Source: Desulfobacteraceae bacterium (GTDB lineage: Bacteria; Desulfobacterota; Desulfobacteria; Desulfobacterales; Desulfococcaceae). From it: 48,321 bases of DNA. Both the position numbers and the translations under genes were made by a program. The stretch spans positions 1-48,321 of the forward strand of contig JAABRU010000038.1 in NCBI GenBank assembly GCA_011390755.1, in the 5' to 3' direction. The number at the start of each line of letters is the position of its first letter. Position 1 is the stretch's first letter. Shown here one piece after another: positions 1-7,929 of this stretch. The notes under the pieces are model-generated. The model ran no database searches and had not been told where the DNA came from. It saw only the letters and a program-made list of their open reading frames with translations.

Positions 1-210
1 ACGGAAACCGGGTATAACATCTGTATCTCCCTTTTTATGTTTTTATTTCGGAGAGAATACTTATCAGAACGGATTTCGACTGACAACTCAATATATTGTT
101 TTCCTACTTTTTAGGAATGCGCCCTATCTGCCAGGCATCATCACTGCCGAAAATTTTGCGGAATGCAAAATCTGTGCGGGGGTCTCAGTGTCATTGATTT
201 TAGAAAATTA

Positions 211-313
211 CGGAGTGGCAAACGGAAAGTTTGGCAGACTTTCAAACTTTCCGTTTGGACTCCTCCGCCCGGCCTTTTTAAAAGGGTAAAAAATTTATTT
301 GACATTCCACTTA
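211..313 (+). repeat. Dispersed repeat family A, copy 1
   Basis: This roughly 103-base segment aligns without gaps to 41914-42016 (constant offset 41703). Shared blocks include GGCAGACTT, TTTGGACTCC, CTTTTTAAAAGGGTAAAAAA and TTTATTTGACA, and both end at CCACTTA. The left part holds short self-complementary blocks (an AAACTTTC/GAAAGTTT type pairing). The other copy is followed directly by a family B element. No open frame is conserved between the copies, so this is probably a non-autonomous mobile element or intergenic repeat. Confidence 0.8.
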
Positions 314-433
314 TGACTTGACCCAATTAGGCAGATAGAAATTTTACGGTGTTAAGCCGCATTCCTGCTGAGATACCGGGTGAGATTTTGTATCTCTTTA
401 ATTGAGTCATGCCATAGGCGATTTCCAAATATG

Positions 434-534
434 AATGTACCGCTTCCTGAAGGAGTCACAAACTGCGTATTTGTGACCGGACTTTCAGCTGTCAGGCACT
501 GCCGGTTTTCAGTCTGGCACTCCTTTGGTACATT
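434..534. repeat. Nested inverted repeat (hairpin, about 100 bases)
   Basis: Outer arms AATGTACC (434-441) and GGTACATT (527-534) are perfect complements. Inner arms GGAGT (452-456) and ACTCC (519-523) continue the pairing, and a small stem CACAAA/TTTGTG (457-462, 470-475) sits inside. There is no run of T, so it does not look like an intrinsic terminator. It resembles a small palindromic intergenic element. The stems are direct observation; function is unknown. Confidence 0.6.
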
Positions 535-550
535 TTTTCAGGAAATCACC

Positions 551-2356
551 TTACTGACTTGCCGCATTCTTCATTTCCCTGATTTTTTCATTATAGAATG
601 CAATCACCGCGCGGCGGTTGAGCATTCCGATGAGGATGCCGTGGTCATCGTCCCGCACGACAGGCAGACTGTCTATGTTTTTTACCGTAAACTTCTGCAT
701 GACAGAATTAAGATCATCCGAAGGTGTGGTGAGGATGATATCGGCGGTGGAAATATCTTTCATAAGAATCAGGTGTTCCAGTCCTTCTGCAAAAAGGACA
801 CTGCGGATATCCGTGCTGGAAAATATGCCGTTCAGGCGTTTGTGTTCATCCATGACCGGGAAATAATGCTGTTTGGTTTCGGAAAAATAATTTTTAAAAT
901 CCCGGAAGCTCATGTCCTGGGGAATCAGATTCACCTTCTGCAGCAGATGTGTGAGATCCCGCACCCGGAATTTCTGGAGAATGTCCACAAAAAATTCACC
1001 GGCATGGGCCGGGGATTCAATCTTGCTTTTCACCTGTTTTTCATAAATGGTCCATCGCTGGGAGATCACATAGGCCACGGAACAGACCAGCAGGCTGGGC
1101 ATGAGCAGGTGATAGGAATTGGTCATTTCACTCACGAAAATAATGGTGGAGATGGGGGTATTGGATACGGCTGTGAAGAATCCGGCCATACCGACGATAA
1201 TATAGGCTCCCGGTTCCGTGACCACGCCCGGCATGATCTGGTGAAAGAGTTTTCCCACCACGCCTCCCATTGCACCCCCGATGACCACGGAAGGACCGAA
1301 AACCCCGCCGCTGCCCCCGGACCCGATGGAAAAGGAGGTGGTCAGCACTTTTCCGATGGCAAGGGAAAGCAGAAAGACTATACTGACGGAATGAAGCAGA
1401 TATTCCGGGTTCAGCACCTGCTGGATATAACCGTAACCGAATGCCAGGGTATGGGGCCAGTAAAAACCGATCAGACCGGTGCAGAGACCGCCCAGCACCG
1501 GTTTGATATGATTGGGAATGGGTATTTTCCGGAAAAAGCGGGTAATGCCGTAAAAGGATTTTACATAAAAAATACCGGTGGCCACCAGCACAACTGCCAG
1601 CACAAGATAGGGGCCGATTTCCAGGGGATTGCGGAACTGAAAAGCGGGAGCCTGAAACAGGGAACCCCATCCGAAAACAAGACAGAACATACAGTAGGCC
1701 ACCACAGAGGAGATGCCAGCGGGGATAATCACCTCGGATTCAAACTCCGGATCCTTGTACAGCACTTCGGCCGCAAAGAGCGCACCGGCCAGGGGCGCAC
1801 GGAAAATACTGCCCACCCCGGCCCCGATGCCTGCGGCCATCATGATCCGCCGTTCCCGGTCCGACAGTTTCAGGGTGGTGGCAAGGAAGGAGCCGAAACC
1901 TGCCCCGATCTGCGCGATGGGGCCTTCCCTTCCCCCGGAACCGCCCGTGGTCAGGGTAATGGCCGAGGCAATGGTCTTGATGACGGGAACCCGGGAGCGG
2001 ATGAATCCGCCTTTGTTATGATACGCGTCAATGGCCGCATCCGTGCCGTGACCTTCGGCCTCGGGCGCAAAGGTATAGACCAGCCAGCCGCTGACAATGC
2101 CGCCCAGGGCCGGAAGAAACAGCAGCCAGATTCTGCTGAAAGGCCGGTCTGTGGGGGGAAGCAGATGATGTTCCCCGGCCGGAGCCGGGGGACGGTAGCC
2201 CGCGATCATGTCCATGAAGTAATGGACACCCAGCTGGCAGAGATAGTGAAAAATAATGGACCCCAGACCGGCAATAAGACCGATCACGACAAAATACACA
2301 GTCCATTTACCTGCATAGGCCAGTTTACCTGAATTTTTTTTGAATCGGAATTTCAT
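551..2356 (-). CDS. ClC-family chloride channel or transporter with two CBS domains
   Basis: A 601-residue inner-membrane protein. Residues about 15-440 form the ClC membrane core. The GREGP motif with the gating glutamate is present (in GGSGGREGPIAQIG), as is GGVFGP of the anion pathway; the usual GSGIP serine loop reads GHGTD. The internal proton-transfer glutamate of the E. coli exchanger (second E of LFIIEE) is Val here (LFAAEV), as in channels and some exchangers. A tyrosine in the TIYEK segment may match the pore tyrosine. Residues about 455-590 form a tandem CBS pair, which often binds adenine nucleotides. Transport of chloride or a similar anion is likely; channel versus exchange is undecided. 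No strong Shine-Dalgarno precedes the ATG. The long open frame on the other strand is a shadow. Confidence 0.9.
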   Translation of the reverse strand: MKFRFKKNSGKLAYAGKWTVYFVVIGLIAGLGSIIFHYLCQLGVHYFMDMIAGYRPPAPAGEHHLLPPTDRPFSRIWLLFLPALGGIVSGWLVYTFAPEAEGHGTDAAIDAYHNKGGFIRSRVPVIKTIASAITLTTGGSGGREGPIAQIGAGFGSFLATTLKLSDRERRIMMAAGIGAGVGSIFRAPLAGALFAAEVLYKDPEFESEVIIPAGISSVVAYCMFCLVFGWGSLFQAPAFQFRNPLEIGPYLVLAVVLVATGIFYVKSFYGITRFFRKIPIPNHIKPVLGGLCTGLIGFYWPHTLAFGYGYIQQVLNPEYLLHSVSIVFLLSLAIGKVLTTSFSIGSGGSGGVFGPSVVIGGAMGGVVGKLFHQIMPGVVTEPGAYIIVGMAGFFTAVSNTPISTIIFVSEMTNSYHLLMPSLLVCSVAYVISQRWTIYEKQVKSKIESPAHAGEFFVDILQKFRVRDLTHLLQKVNLIPQDMSFRDFKNYFSETKQHYFPVMDEHKRLNGIFSSTDIRSVLFAEGLEHLILMKDISTADIILTTPSDDLNSVMQKFTVKNIDSLPVVRDDDHGILIGMLNRRAVIAFYNEKIREMKNAASQ

Positions 2357-2436
2357 GATAGGTAATTACTTTGAATATCGTTTACAAATCAGAAAAATAT
2401 TAAAAACCAAAATATAACTTTTTATCAATTTGAAAT

Positions 2437-3558
2437 TTATACTTTTCTGTTGTTTACAGTTTTTCTATGCTGGTTGAAGATTATATAAATATTATGCTTC
2501 TCTTTCGCTCTGAATGGAATACGGATGCCAACTTCTTTTCCTTCAGTATCAACAGAAATTTTTTCATAAGAAACATTATTTATTTGAATTTCTGTAATCT
2601 CTCCTGCTAAATATGGCAATTTTTTATTGTTAGTTCCGGCAATAATCAAATCACCTTTACTGACGGAAATATTTTTCAGGAATATTCCGATTATTTTTCC
2701 ATTTTGAAATATTTTTATGGGTTTTCCTAACTCAATGACTTCTTCCTGTGGCAGGTATTGTATCATATATGGTAAGGCTTCACTGTACACAACTTCATAT
2801 AATGCTTCACCATAGCACTCTGAAAAATTAATATACTCAGATAATATATCATTTGAAAGCAGTTCATCCGCCAATGTTCCGTGTGCCACTTCATTTCTTC
2901 GTTCAGCCAGATCATTCAGATAAAAAAGATATTCCGAATCCCTTTTTATATCTTCTATTTCCCGATTCGGATGTTTCGATTTTAAATAATTTATAAAAAC
3001 AGATGAATATTTGATACGTCCTGAAACACCTTCCACACCGACTTTGGCAAAAAATTCCTGAATCACATCCGCTCTGAAATTGGCTGTGTGCTGTATAAAA
3101 GCAATTTCATTAATGCGGTAACTTCCGGTCTGGTTGATACAGGAATGAAGATTTGATATAATCTCTTCCGTTGAAAATTTTTCCCGATATTTGGATTGTT
3201 CGCTGAGTTTTAACAAGTCCAAAGAAAGTGTTACATGATTCTTCCGAATCGCTTCAGGGAGATTTTCATATTCCGGAATAATCATATTCAGATAGCGGAT
3301 ATAAGCAGAAATCAGTGATTCAACAAACTGCTCAAGAAATCCGTAAAGGGAAACAATAATGGTGTTATAATTGAACTGTCTTCTTTTTGTGGCAAATTCG
3401 GAATGATGTTCCTGAATTGTACGAATCAGGGAAGATTCTTCTGAGAGTGCTGTTTTATGGGATCTAAATGAGAGCAGTTGGGATTCCAATTCTATTCCAC
3501 GGATATAATGTCGTAAATCACCTATTTCCCTTTTAAAAGATTCTATACTGTCTTTCAT
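2437..3558 (-). CDS. HEPN-family RNase-like protein with C-terminal EF-Tu domain 2-like barrel
   Basis: 373 residues. The N-terminal 230 are mostly helical and contain R221-N-E-V-A-H226, the Rx4H catalytic motif of HEPN ribonucleases, in a context (LAERRNEVAHG) like the MAE_28990/MAE_18760 HEPN group. Residues about 278-361 look like a translation-factor domain 2 beta-barrel: KGDLIIAG, then GEITEIQINN, then GKEVGIRIPF. The start ATG lies in an ATGA overlap with the stop of the upstream DUF262 gene, so the two are translationally coupled. Both genes are clearly richer in A and T than their neighbours, which suggests recent transfer. I infer a toxin or anti-phage effector that cleaves RNA, perhaps directed to the translation apparatus by the barrel. 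That role is not shown by the sequence. Confidence 0.75.
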   Translation of the reverse strand: MKDSIESFKREIGDLRHYIRGIELESQLLSFRSHKTALSEESSLIRTIQEHHSEFATKRRQFNYNTIIVSLYGFLEQFVESLISAYIRYLNMIIPEYENLPEAIRKNHVTLSLDLLKLSEQSKYREKFSTEEIISNLHSCINQTGSYRINEIAFIQHTANFRADVIQEFFAKVGVEGVSGRIKYSSVFINYLKSKHPNREIEDIKRDSEYLFYLNDLAERRNEVAHGTLADELLSNDILSEYINFSECYGEALYEVVYSEALPYMIQYLPQEEVIELGKPIKIFQNGKIIGIFLKNISVSKGDLIIAGTNNKKLPYLAGEITEIQINNVSYEKISVDTEGKEVGIRIPFRAKEKHNIYIIFNQHRKTVNNRKV

Positions 3559-4733
3559 GATTCGGAACCCAGTGTATCGCTGATAAGCTTCTCAAATAAT
3601 TCATTTCTTTCCCGTACATCTTTCAGACCTTTGGCATCCCCCTTAAATTTTTCAGGATAATCATTATAAATTTTTTTTACGCCTTTGCGTAATTTTTCGC
3701 TATGCCGGAGTACTTTGTCAGAGATATCTGTATACTGGCTGAATGCATACATCATTGGATCATAAATTGCTATAAGAGGTCTGTTCTGCTTCTTCCTAAA
3801 AGCTTTTTCCCTGAAAACCTGATAAACCAGAGAAATTGTTTTTTCAAATAGCGTTTTAAGATTATTGATAGTTGTTTCTGAAAATGAAGTATTCCCCCTC
3901 TGAAGATATGTGCTCAGATAATTCTCTAAAGTACCTTTTTGAAGATCAATCCGCTGTCTATATGCAAAAAAACGTAAAACAAGCTCTACATCCTCCATTT
4001 TTTTATATTTTTTATCATTTTGCAGTTTTTCGGATATTATTCCTATTTTAAACTCCTCTTCTGTCGGTTCAGGAATATTCCACATTCTGCATAAATATTT
4101 ATTACGGGACAATTTTATACAAAGCTGATTCAATCGGCCATTATAAATTGCATTTCTGGACTCCTGTGCTTCAAGTTTATCTCCTCCACTGTTTATTCTC
4201 TCAAAGACCATCTGTTTCAGTTTTTTCGCATCATCTTCATCTTTGGCAGTCTCATGAAGTAATATGATGGATGAAAGATAACGTCTGTCTATTCCGCGCT
4301 TAATTTGCTCCGGAAGTTCGGAATACTTCCGTCCGTTCAATTCAGACCATTCTTCCAGCCCGTCTAATACCAATTTATCTTTGTAGAACTCATAAATTGC
4401 TGTAAGGCGTTGAAGTCCATCCATTACTTCATAATATGATAATTTCGCCTCATAAAAAAAAATGGGCGGAACAGGTACATTCATAATAAAAGATTCAATC
4501 AGGCGAGACTGTTTCTGAGCATCCCACCGGCGTCTTCTCTGAAACTCCGGATCCAGTTTATAATTTTCATCTTCCACCATTTTCACAATAGAAGGAAGCG
4601 GATATCTTGCCTGCTCGGTGATAATCCTGATTTCTCCTCTTGCATATTTGGCATTAATATCTTCATCGGACAGCTGTTTGGAATCTGAATTTTTATCCTT
4701 GATCTCAAGTTGTTCTCCAGGAAATAAAATCAT
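3555..4733 (-). CDS. DUF262 (GmrS/ParB-like NTPase) protein
   Basis: 392 residues. The DUF262 signature runs from about residue 58: LDPEFQRRRRW, then QSRLIESFIMNVPVPPIFF, then VMDGLQRLTAI (105-113), where the usual DGQQR reads DGLQR. A second conserved block, FERINSGGDKLEAQESRNAI, is at 177-196. In type IV restriction enzymes such as GmrSD this domain senses or hydrolyses nucleotides and is joined to a DUF1524 HNH nuclease. No DUF1524 HxxP motif is evident here, so the HEPN protein encoded 4 bases into this gene's end may supply the nuclease. AGTGAGGTAACAAA precedes the ATG, a good ribosome binding site. This is the first gene of the cassette. Confidence 0.85.
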   Translation of the reverse strand: MILFPGEQLEIKDKNSDSKQLSDEDINAKYARGEIRIITEQARYPLPSIVKMVEDENYKLDPEFQRRRRWDAQKQSRLIESFIMNVPVPPIFFYEAKLSYYEVMDGLQRLTAIYEFYKDKLVLDGLEEWSELNGRKYSELPEQIKRGIDRRYLSSIILLHETAKDEDDAKKLKQMVFERINSGGDKLEAQESRNAIYNGRLNQLCIKLSRNKYLCRMWNIPEPTEEEFKIGIISEKLQNDKKYKKMEDVELVLRFFAYRQRIDLQKGTLENYLSTYLQRGNTSFSETTINNLKTLFEKTISLVYQVFREKAFRKKQNRPLIAIYDPMMYAFSQYTDISDKVLRHSEKLRKGVKKIYNDYPEKFKGDAKGLKDVRERNELFEKLISDTLGSES

Positions 4734-4904
4734 TTTGTTACCTCACTTTGCGTCTGAACAGATTACTCTGAAATCCTGCCGTAGGGGGAGCACTTTCTCT
4801 GTGATTCGCCTCTTGGCAGAATTTTCAGAGTAAAAAATATTCCTGAGTCTGTATTTGATCTTCAGACAGGCAATATTAATAACTTACTAATGATGGTAGA
4901 AATA

Positions 4905-5075
4905 TGGCCAGAATATAGTGCTCTGTCAAAGTTAAACTGACGGGTTATGTCACTCCTGTAAGGGCGTATTGCATACGCCCCGAAGCCACCCATACCGGGC
5001 GTATGCAATACGCCCTTACGGTTCCGCAGATGTTCCGGATACCCGTCATTTAAATGTTGACAGGACAATAGTATA
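4905..5075. repeat. REP-like nested palindrome between the HEPN cassette and the aminotransferase
   Basis: A perfect 23-base stem is formed by 4958-4980 and 4997-5019 (core GGGCGTATTGCATACGCCC) with a 16-base loop. An outer imperfect inverted repeat flanks it: CTGTCAAAGTTAAACTGACGGGT on the left pairs with ACCCGTCATTTAAATGTTGACAG on the right (given here only to show the arms; about 18 of 23 match). GGGCGTATTGCATACGCCC-type palindromes are common REP-like repeats in many bacteria. The 4734-5083 gap otherwise holds only the start region of the DUF262 gene. Confidence 0.8.
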
Positions 5076-5083
5076 TTATAAAA

Positions 5084-6412
5084 TTACCCCTCCAGATCTT
5101 TTATGCCTTTGTAGATATTTTCAAACAGGGTTTCGATTCTTTCTTCATCCACCGAGGAAAAGGCCACCCGCAGATCATGTTTGCCGGTGGCGATGAGGCC
5201 GGTGCGGTATTTGTCCAGCAGATGCACCCGCAGGGTTTCGGCTTCCACGGTTTTGAGCTGCAGGCACATGAAATAACCGGAGTTAAAGGGATACATTTTC
5301 CAGACATCATCATATTGGGGATTGGTCAGCAATTCCTTTAAGCGGTTGGCCCGGCCTTTGAGAACCGCAACCTTTTCTGCTCTTTCTTTCTTAAAATCCG
5401 GAGATTCCAGCACTTTGAGAACAATTCGCTGACTTAAATGACTGGCGTTGGAAACGGTTCCCCGGATATTGCCTGCGGTTTTTTTCTCCAGAGCATCGTA
5501 AAAAGGCGCGTGTTCTCCGGCCACAACACGGGTTCCGTATGTAATAAATCCCACCCGCAGACCCCAGACAAACATCTCCTTGGTGGCTCCGTCGAGTTTA
5601 ACAGCCAGCAGACGGGGATGACAGTCACAGAGCCGGGAAAACAGGGATTCTTTAATAGGGGCATCTTCATAACGGAGTCCGAAATAGGCATCGTCGGTTA
5701 CCGCGATAATGTTGGTATCCTTTTCCGCCACCCCCACCAGCACTTCCGTAATACGGTCGGCCTCTTTTTCCGTAATGGTGTATCCGGTCGGATTGTTGGG
5801 GAAATTGAGGAAAACGACAACCTTGTAATTGTTGTCGGCTTCCATCCGCACCCGCTCGGCAAATGCATTCACATTAAAACCGCCTTCGGAAGTGAACATG
5901 GGATAATTGCAGATTTCCGCATCCCCCCTCACAGACATGACCAGAATATTGTTTCCCCACATTTTGTCCGGGAAAATCACCACATCATCCGGGTCCAGAA
6001 ACATATCGGCAAAGACGCTGATGCCGTGGGTAATTCCGTTGGTAACAACCGGAAGACTGACAGATTTGCCCGCAAGAGAGGGGTTTTTTTCATACATGGC
6101 TTCTTTCCATGTCTTGCGCAAATCCGGAATTCCGAAAGAAGGTGCATAGGTCAGGGCTTCACTGGGGCGTATTTTTTCTTTGTCTATAAAAGACATTACC
6201 GAAGGCAGATGCATGGTATGCAGATTTTCCGTGGCAATGCCGATGGTCGCATTGAATTCGGGGTCTGCTTTCTGTTTTGCTTCCGCACTCTGGCTCAGAA
6301 TGCCTTTGGGAAAATAAAGCCTTCTGCCGGTTTTGGAAAACATCTCCATCAGATGGGGATTCGCATTTTTGATAATCGTGTTTAATTCCTGGGCAATGGG
6401 GTTAAGACTCAT
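5084..6412 (-). CDS. PLP-dependent aminotransferase, class I/II fold
   Basis: 442 residues, cytoplasmic. Fold-type I aminotransferase landmarks are visible: LNFPNNPTGYT around residue 205, the aspartate in AVTDDAYFG that contacts the cofactor, and the likely Schiff-base lysine in KLDGATKEMFVWGLRVGF near residue 276, followed by the substrate-carboxylate arginine region. The N-terminus (MSLNPIAQELNTIIKN) has no export signal. Substrate cannot be told from sequence. The ribosome binding site AAGGAAGG lies just before the ATG. A heptamer array (6460-6529) sits 48-117 bases upstream. Downstream lies the REP-like palindrome. It may be transcribed with the VWA lipoprotein gene upstream, but the repeat-filled gap makes that uncertain. 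Confidence 0.85.
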   Translation of the reverse strand: MSLNPIAQELNTIIKNANPHLMEMFSKTGRRLYFPKGILSQSAEAKQKADPEFNATIGIATENLHTMHLPSVMSFIDKEKIRPSEALTYAPSFGIPDLRKTWKEAMYEKNPSLAGKSVSLPVVTNGITHGISVFADMFLDPDDVVIFPDKMWGNNILVMSVRGDAEICNYPMFTSEGGFNVNAFAERVRMEADNNYKVVVFLNFPNNPTGYTITEKEADRITEVLVGVAEKDTNIIAVTDDAYFGLRYEDAPIKESLFSRLCDCHPRLLAVKLDGATKEMFVWGLRVGFITYGTRVVAGEHAPFYDALEKKTAGNIRGTVSNASHLSQRIVLKVLESPDFKKERAEKVAVLKGRANRLKELLTNPQYDDVWKMYPFNSGYFMCLQLKTVEAETLRVHLLDKYRTGLIATGKHDLRVAFSSVDEERIETLFENIYKGIKDLEG

Positions 6413-6459
6413 AAATCCTTCCTTTTCTTCAGTTGTCGGTTAATCGGTTAATTGGTTAT

Positions 6460-6529
6460 CAGGTGTCCGGTTTCAGGTGTCAGGAGTTCGGTGTCAGGTG
6501 TTCGGTGTCAGGTGTTCGGTGTTCGGTGC
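6460..6529. repeat. Heptanucleotide tandem array 1 (10 units)
   Basis: Ten consecutive 7-base units fill 6460-6529, mainly CAGGTGT and TCGGTGT with variants CCGGTTT, CAGGAGT and TCGGTGC. The left flank carries CAGTTGTCGGT and the right flank CACTGATAACTG; near-identical flanks bound the larger array at 17771-17959. It lies between the stop of the VWA gene and the start of the aminotransferase gene. Resembles short tandemly repeated repetitive sequences described in cyanobacteria and other large genomes. Confidence 0.9.
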
Positions 6530-6567
6530 TCCCTGTTTGCCACTGATAACTGTTTACTGGCAGCTGT

Positions 6568-7644
6568 TCACTGTTCCACTGTACAACCGCCTTCAAATCC
6601 GTCGGCACAGAAGCAGATGGTCATGCTTCCTTTCTGTTCGTTTTTTTCGACTATCAGTTGCAGCTCATGCTGTCCTTTCCGTTTGGGAGAACAGTATTCA
6701 AAGAGATAATGACTGTTCACATCCGATCGGATTTCAAACCCGATCTGTCCGAATCTGTTATACAGTTCTTCGATATTCCCTGCCCAGACAAATCCGTCTT
6801 TCCCCAGCATTTCCAGTATATCATTATCAATTTCACTGCCCAGACCGATAGTATAAACCGAAAAGCTCTCATCCGCATCATTGACGGAATCCGCTGCTTC
6901 TTCTTCTGTATTGCGGGCGGCCTGATCTTTTCCGTCCGTAAAGACCACCAGGGAGCCGACCGAAACGGGCTCCGCAGCATTTTTTACAGCATTTTCAACA
7001 AGATTCATTCCTTCAATCACGGCTCCGTAAAGATTGGTGGAGCTGTCACTGCTGATATCCCCCCGAATGCTGTCTATTCCTTCCAGCAGTTCTTCCCGAT
7101 CCTCTGTAAAGGCAACCAGCATATGGGGCTTGGCAGCACCGTCAAACCATCGGATTTCCAGCAGCATTTCTCCGGTACTGTTGCTGCCTTCTTCGGGCAT
7201 GACCGCTTCCACAAAGGCTTTGGCGGCAGTTTTCAGGCTGTTCAGGTTCTCCCCTCCCAGAATACTCCCGCTGAGGTCCAGCAGCAGCAGGGTGTGATGG
7301 GTAAAGGTGCCGGGTTTGGGCACAATGGCCTGTCTGCTTTCATAAGGGGAAATCAGTTCCCCGTCTTCATAAACCTGGAAGTCTTCTGTCTGCAGGTCTG
7401 TTACCGGAAGTCCTTCCGCGCTTTCCATTTTAAACATCACAGATATATTGGCGGGTTTTTCAACGATTTGCTCTTCATATATAAAGACCAGACCGTCTTC
7501 ATCAATCTGCGGATCGGAATCGCATCCGCAGGGCGGCAGAGAAGCAGAATCCTGCCCTCCATTATCATCATCACTGCTGCTGCACGCAGAAAAGAGAAGG
7601 CATAAAACGGCTATCCATATGACAAATATCCTGTCTGTTTTCAT
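6568..7644 (-). CDS. VWA-domain lipoprotein
   Basis: 358 residues from the ATG at 7644; a longer frame begins with TTG at 7671, but the ATG version starts right at a signal peptide. MKTDRIFVIWIAVLCLLFSAC ends in an LFSAC lipobox with the lipidated cysteine at 21, followed by a Ser/Asp-rich linker. A von Willebrand A domain occupies roughly residues 125-310, with the MIDAS motif DLSGS in TLLLLDLSGS and a later VVFTDGKDQ strand. The C-terminal 45 residues are cysteine-rich (several C residues in CFCADGFEGGC). Expected location is the periplasmic side of the inner or outer membrane, with a metal-dependent binding role; the ligand is unknown. The TGA stop lies at the edge of the dispersed repeat (CAGTGAACAGCTGCCAGT). 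Confidence 0.85.
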   Translation of the reverse strand: MKTDRIFVIWIAVLCLLFSACSSSDDDNGGQDSASLPPCGCDSDPQIDEDGLVFIYEEQIVEKPANISVMFKMESAEGLPVTDLQTEDFQVYEDGELISPYESRQAIVPKPGTFTHHTLLLLDLSGSILGGENLNSLKTAAKAFVEAVMPEEGSNSTGEMLLEIRWFDGAAKPHMLVAFTEDREELLEGIDSIRGDISSDSSTNLYGAVIEGMNLVENAVKNAAEPVSVGSLVVFTDGKDQAARNTEEEAADSVNDADESFSVYTIGLGSEIDNDILEMLGKDGFVWAGNIEELYNRFGQIGFEIRSDVNSHYLFEYCSPKRKGQHELQLIVEKNEQKGSMTICFCADGFEGGCTVEQ

Positions 7645-7929
7645 TTTTCCGATATTCCTTTCCTGAAGCAAAAAGATATAAAGTCCCGGTCATACATAAT
7701 TTCCTGCAAAGAGGCAATGAAGAAGCGGTTTATCTTCATTATATTTTCCCTACTATGAAAAACGGATTAAATCAACCCTGTTATTTTAACCTTGACGATA
7801 CAGCAGGATTTCAGATAATTTCTTTTGGGAAGGCAGCAGGGAAAAAATTCGGCATGTTCCGGTTTTGGACGGAGCGACGGGATTTTTGACTTTTTACAGC
7901 ATTTATCAATACAAAAACAGGAAGAAAAA

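Larger units (their letters stand above)
1..550. other. Non-coding leader region with a dispersed repeat and a hairpin
   Basis: I see no convincing gene here. A short minus-strand frame at 141-326 lies across a repeat that recurs at 41914-42016, and its predicted protein has no recognisable features. The stretch holds that repeat copy (211-313) and a nested inverted repeat (434-534), both listed separately. It lies downstream of the ClC gene, so it probably contains the 3' end of that transcript, but I see no clear U-tract terminator. Confidence 0.6.

Noticed and set aside
141..326. 61-codon minus-strand frame at the left end
   Set aside because: It lies across dispersed repeat A and has no ribosome site or recognisable features.
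380..2332. 650-codon open frame on the plus strand opposite the ClC gene
   Set aside because: It is antisense to an intact, motif-rich ClC gene. The protein is rich in His, Gly and Gln without family features, as expected from the shadow frame of a GC-rich gene.
4862..5196. Short frames over the REP-like palindrome
   Set aside because: The peptides (for example AYAIRPY) are the usual by-product of GGGCGTATTGCATACGCCC repeats and not genes.
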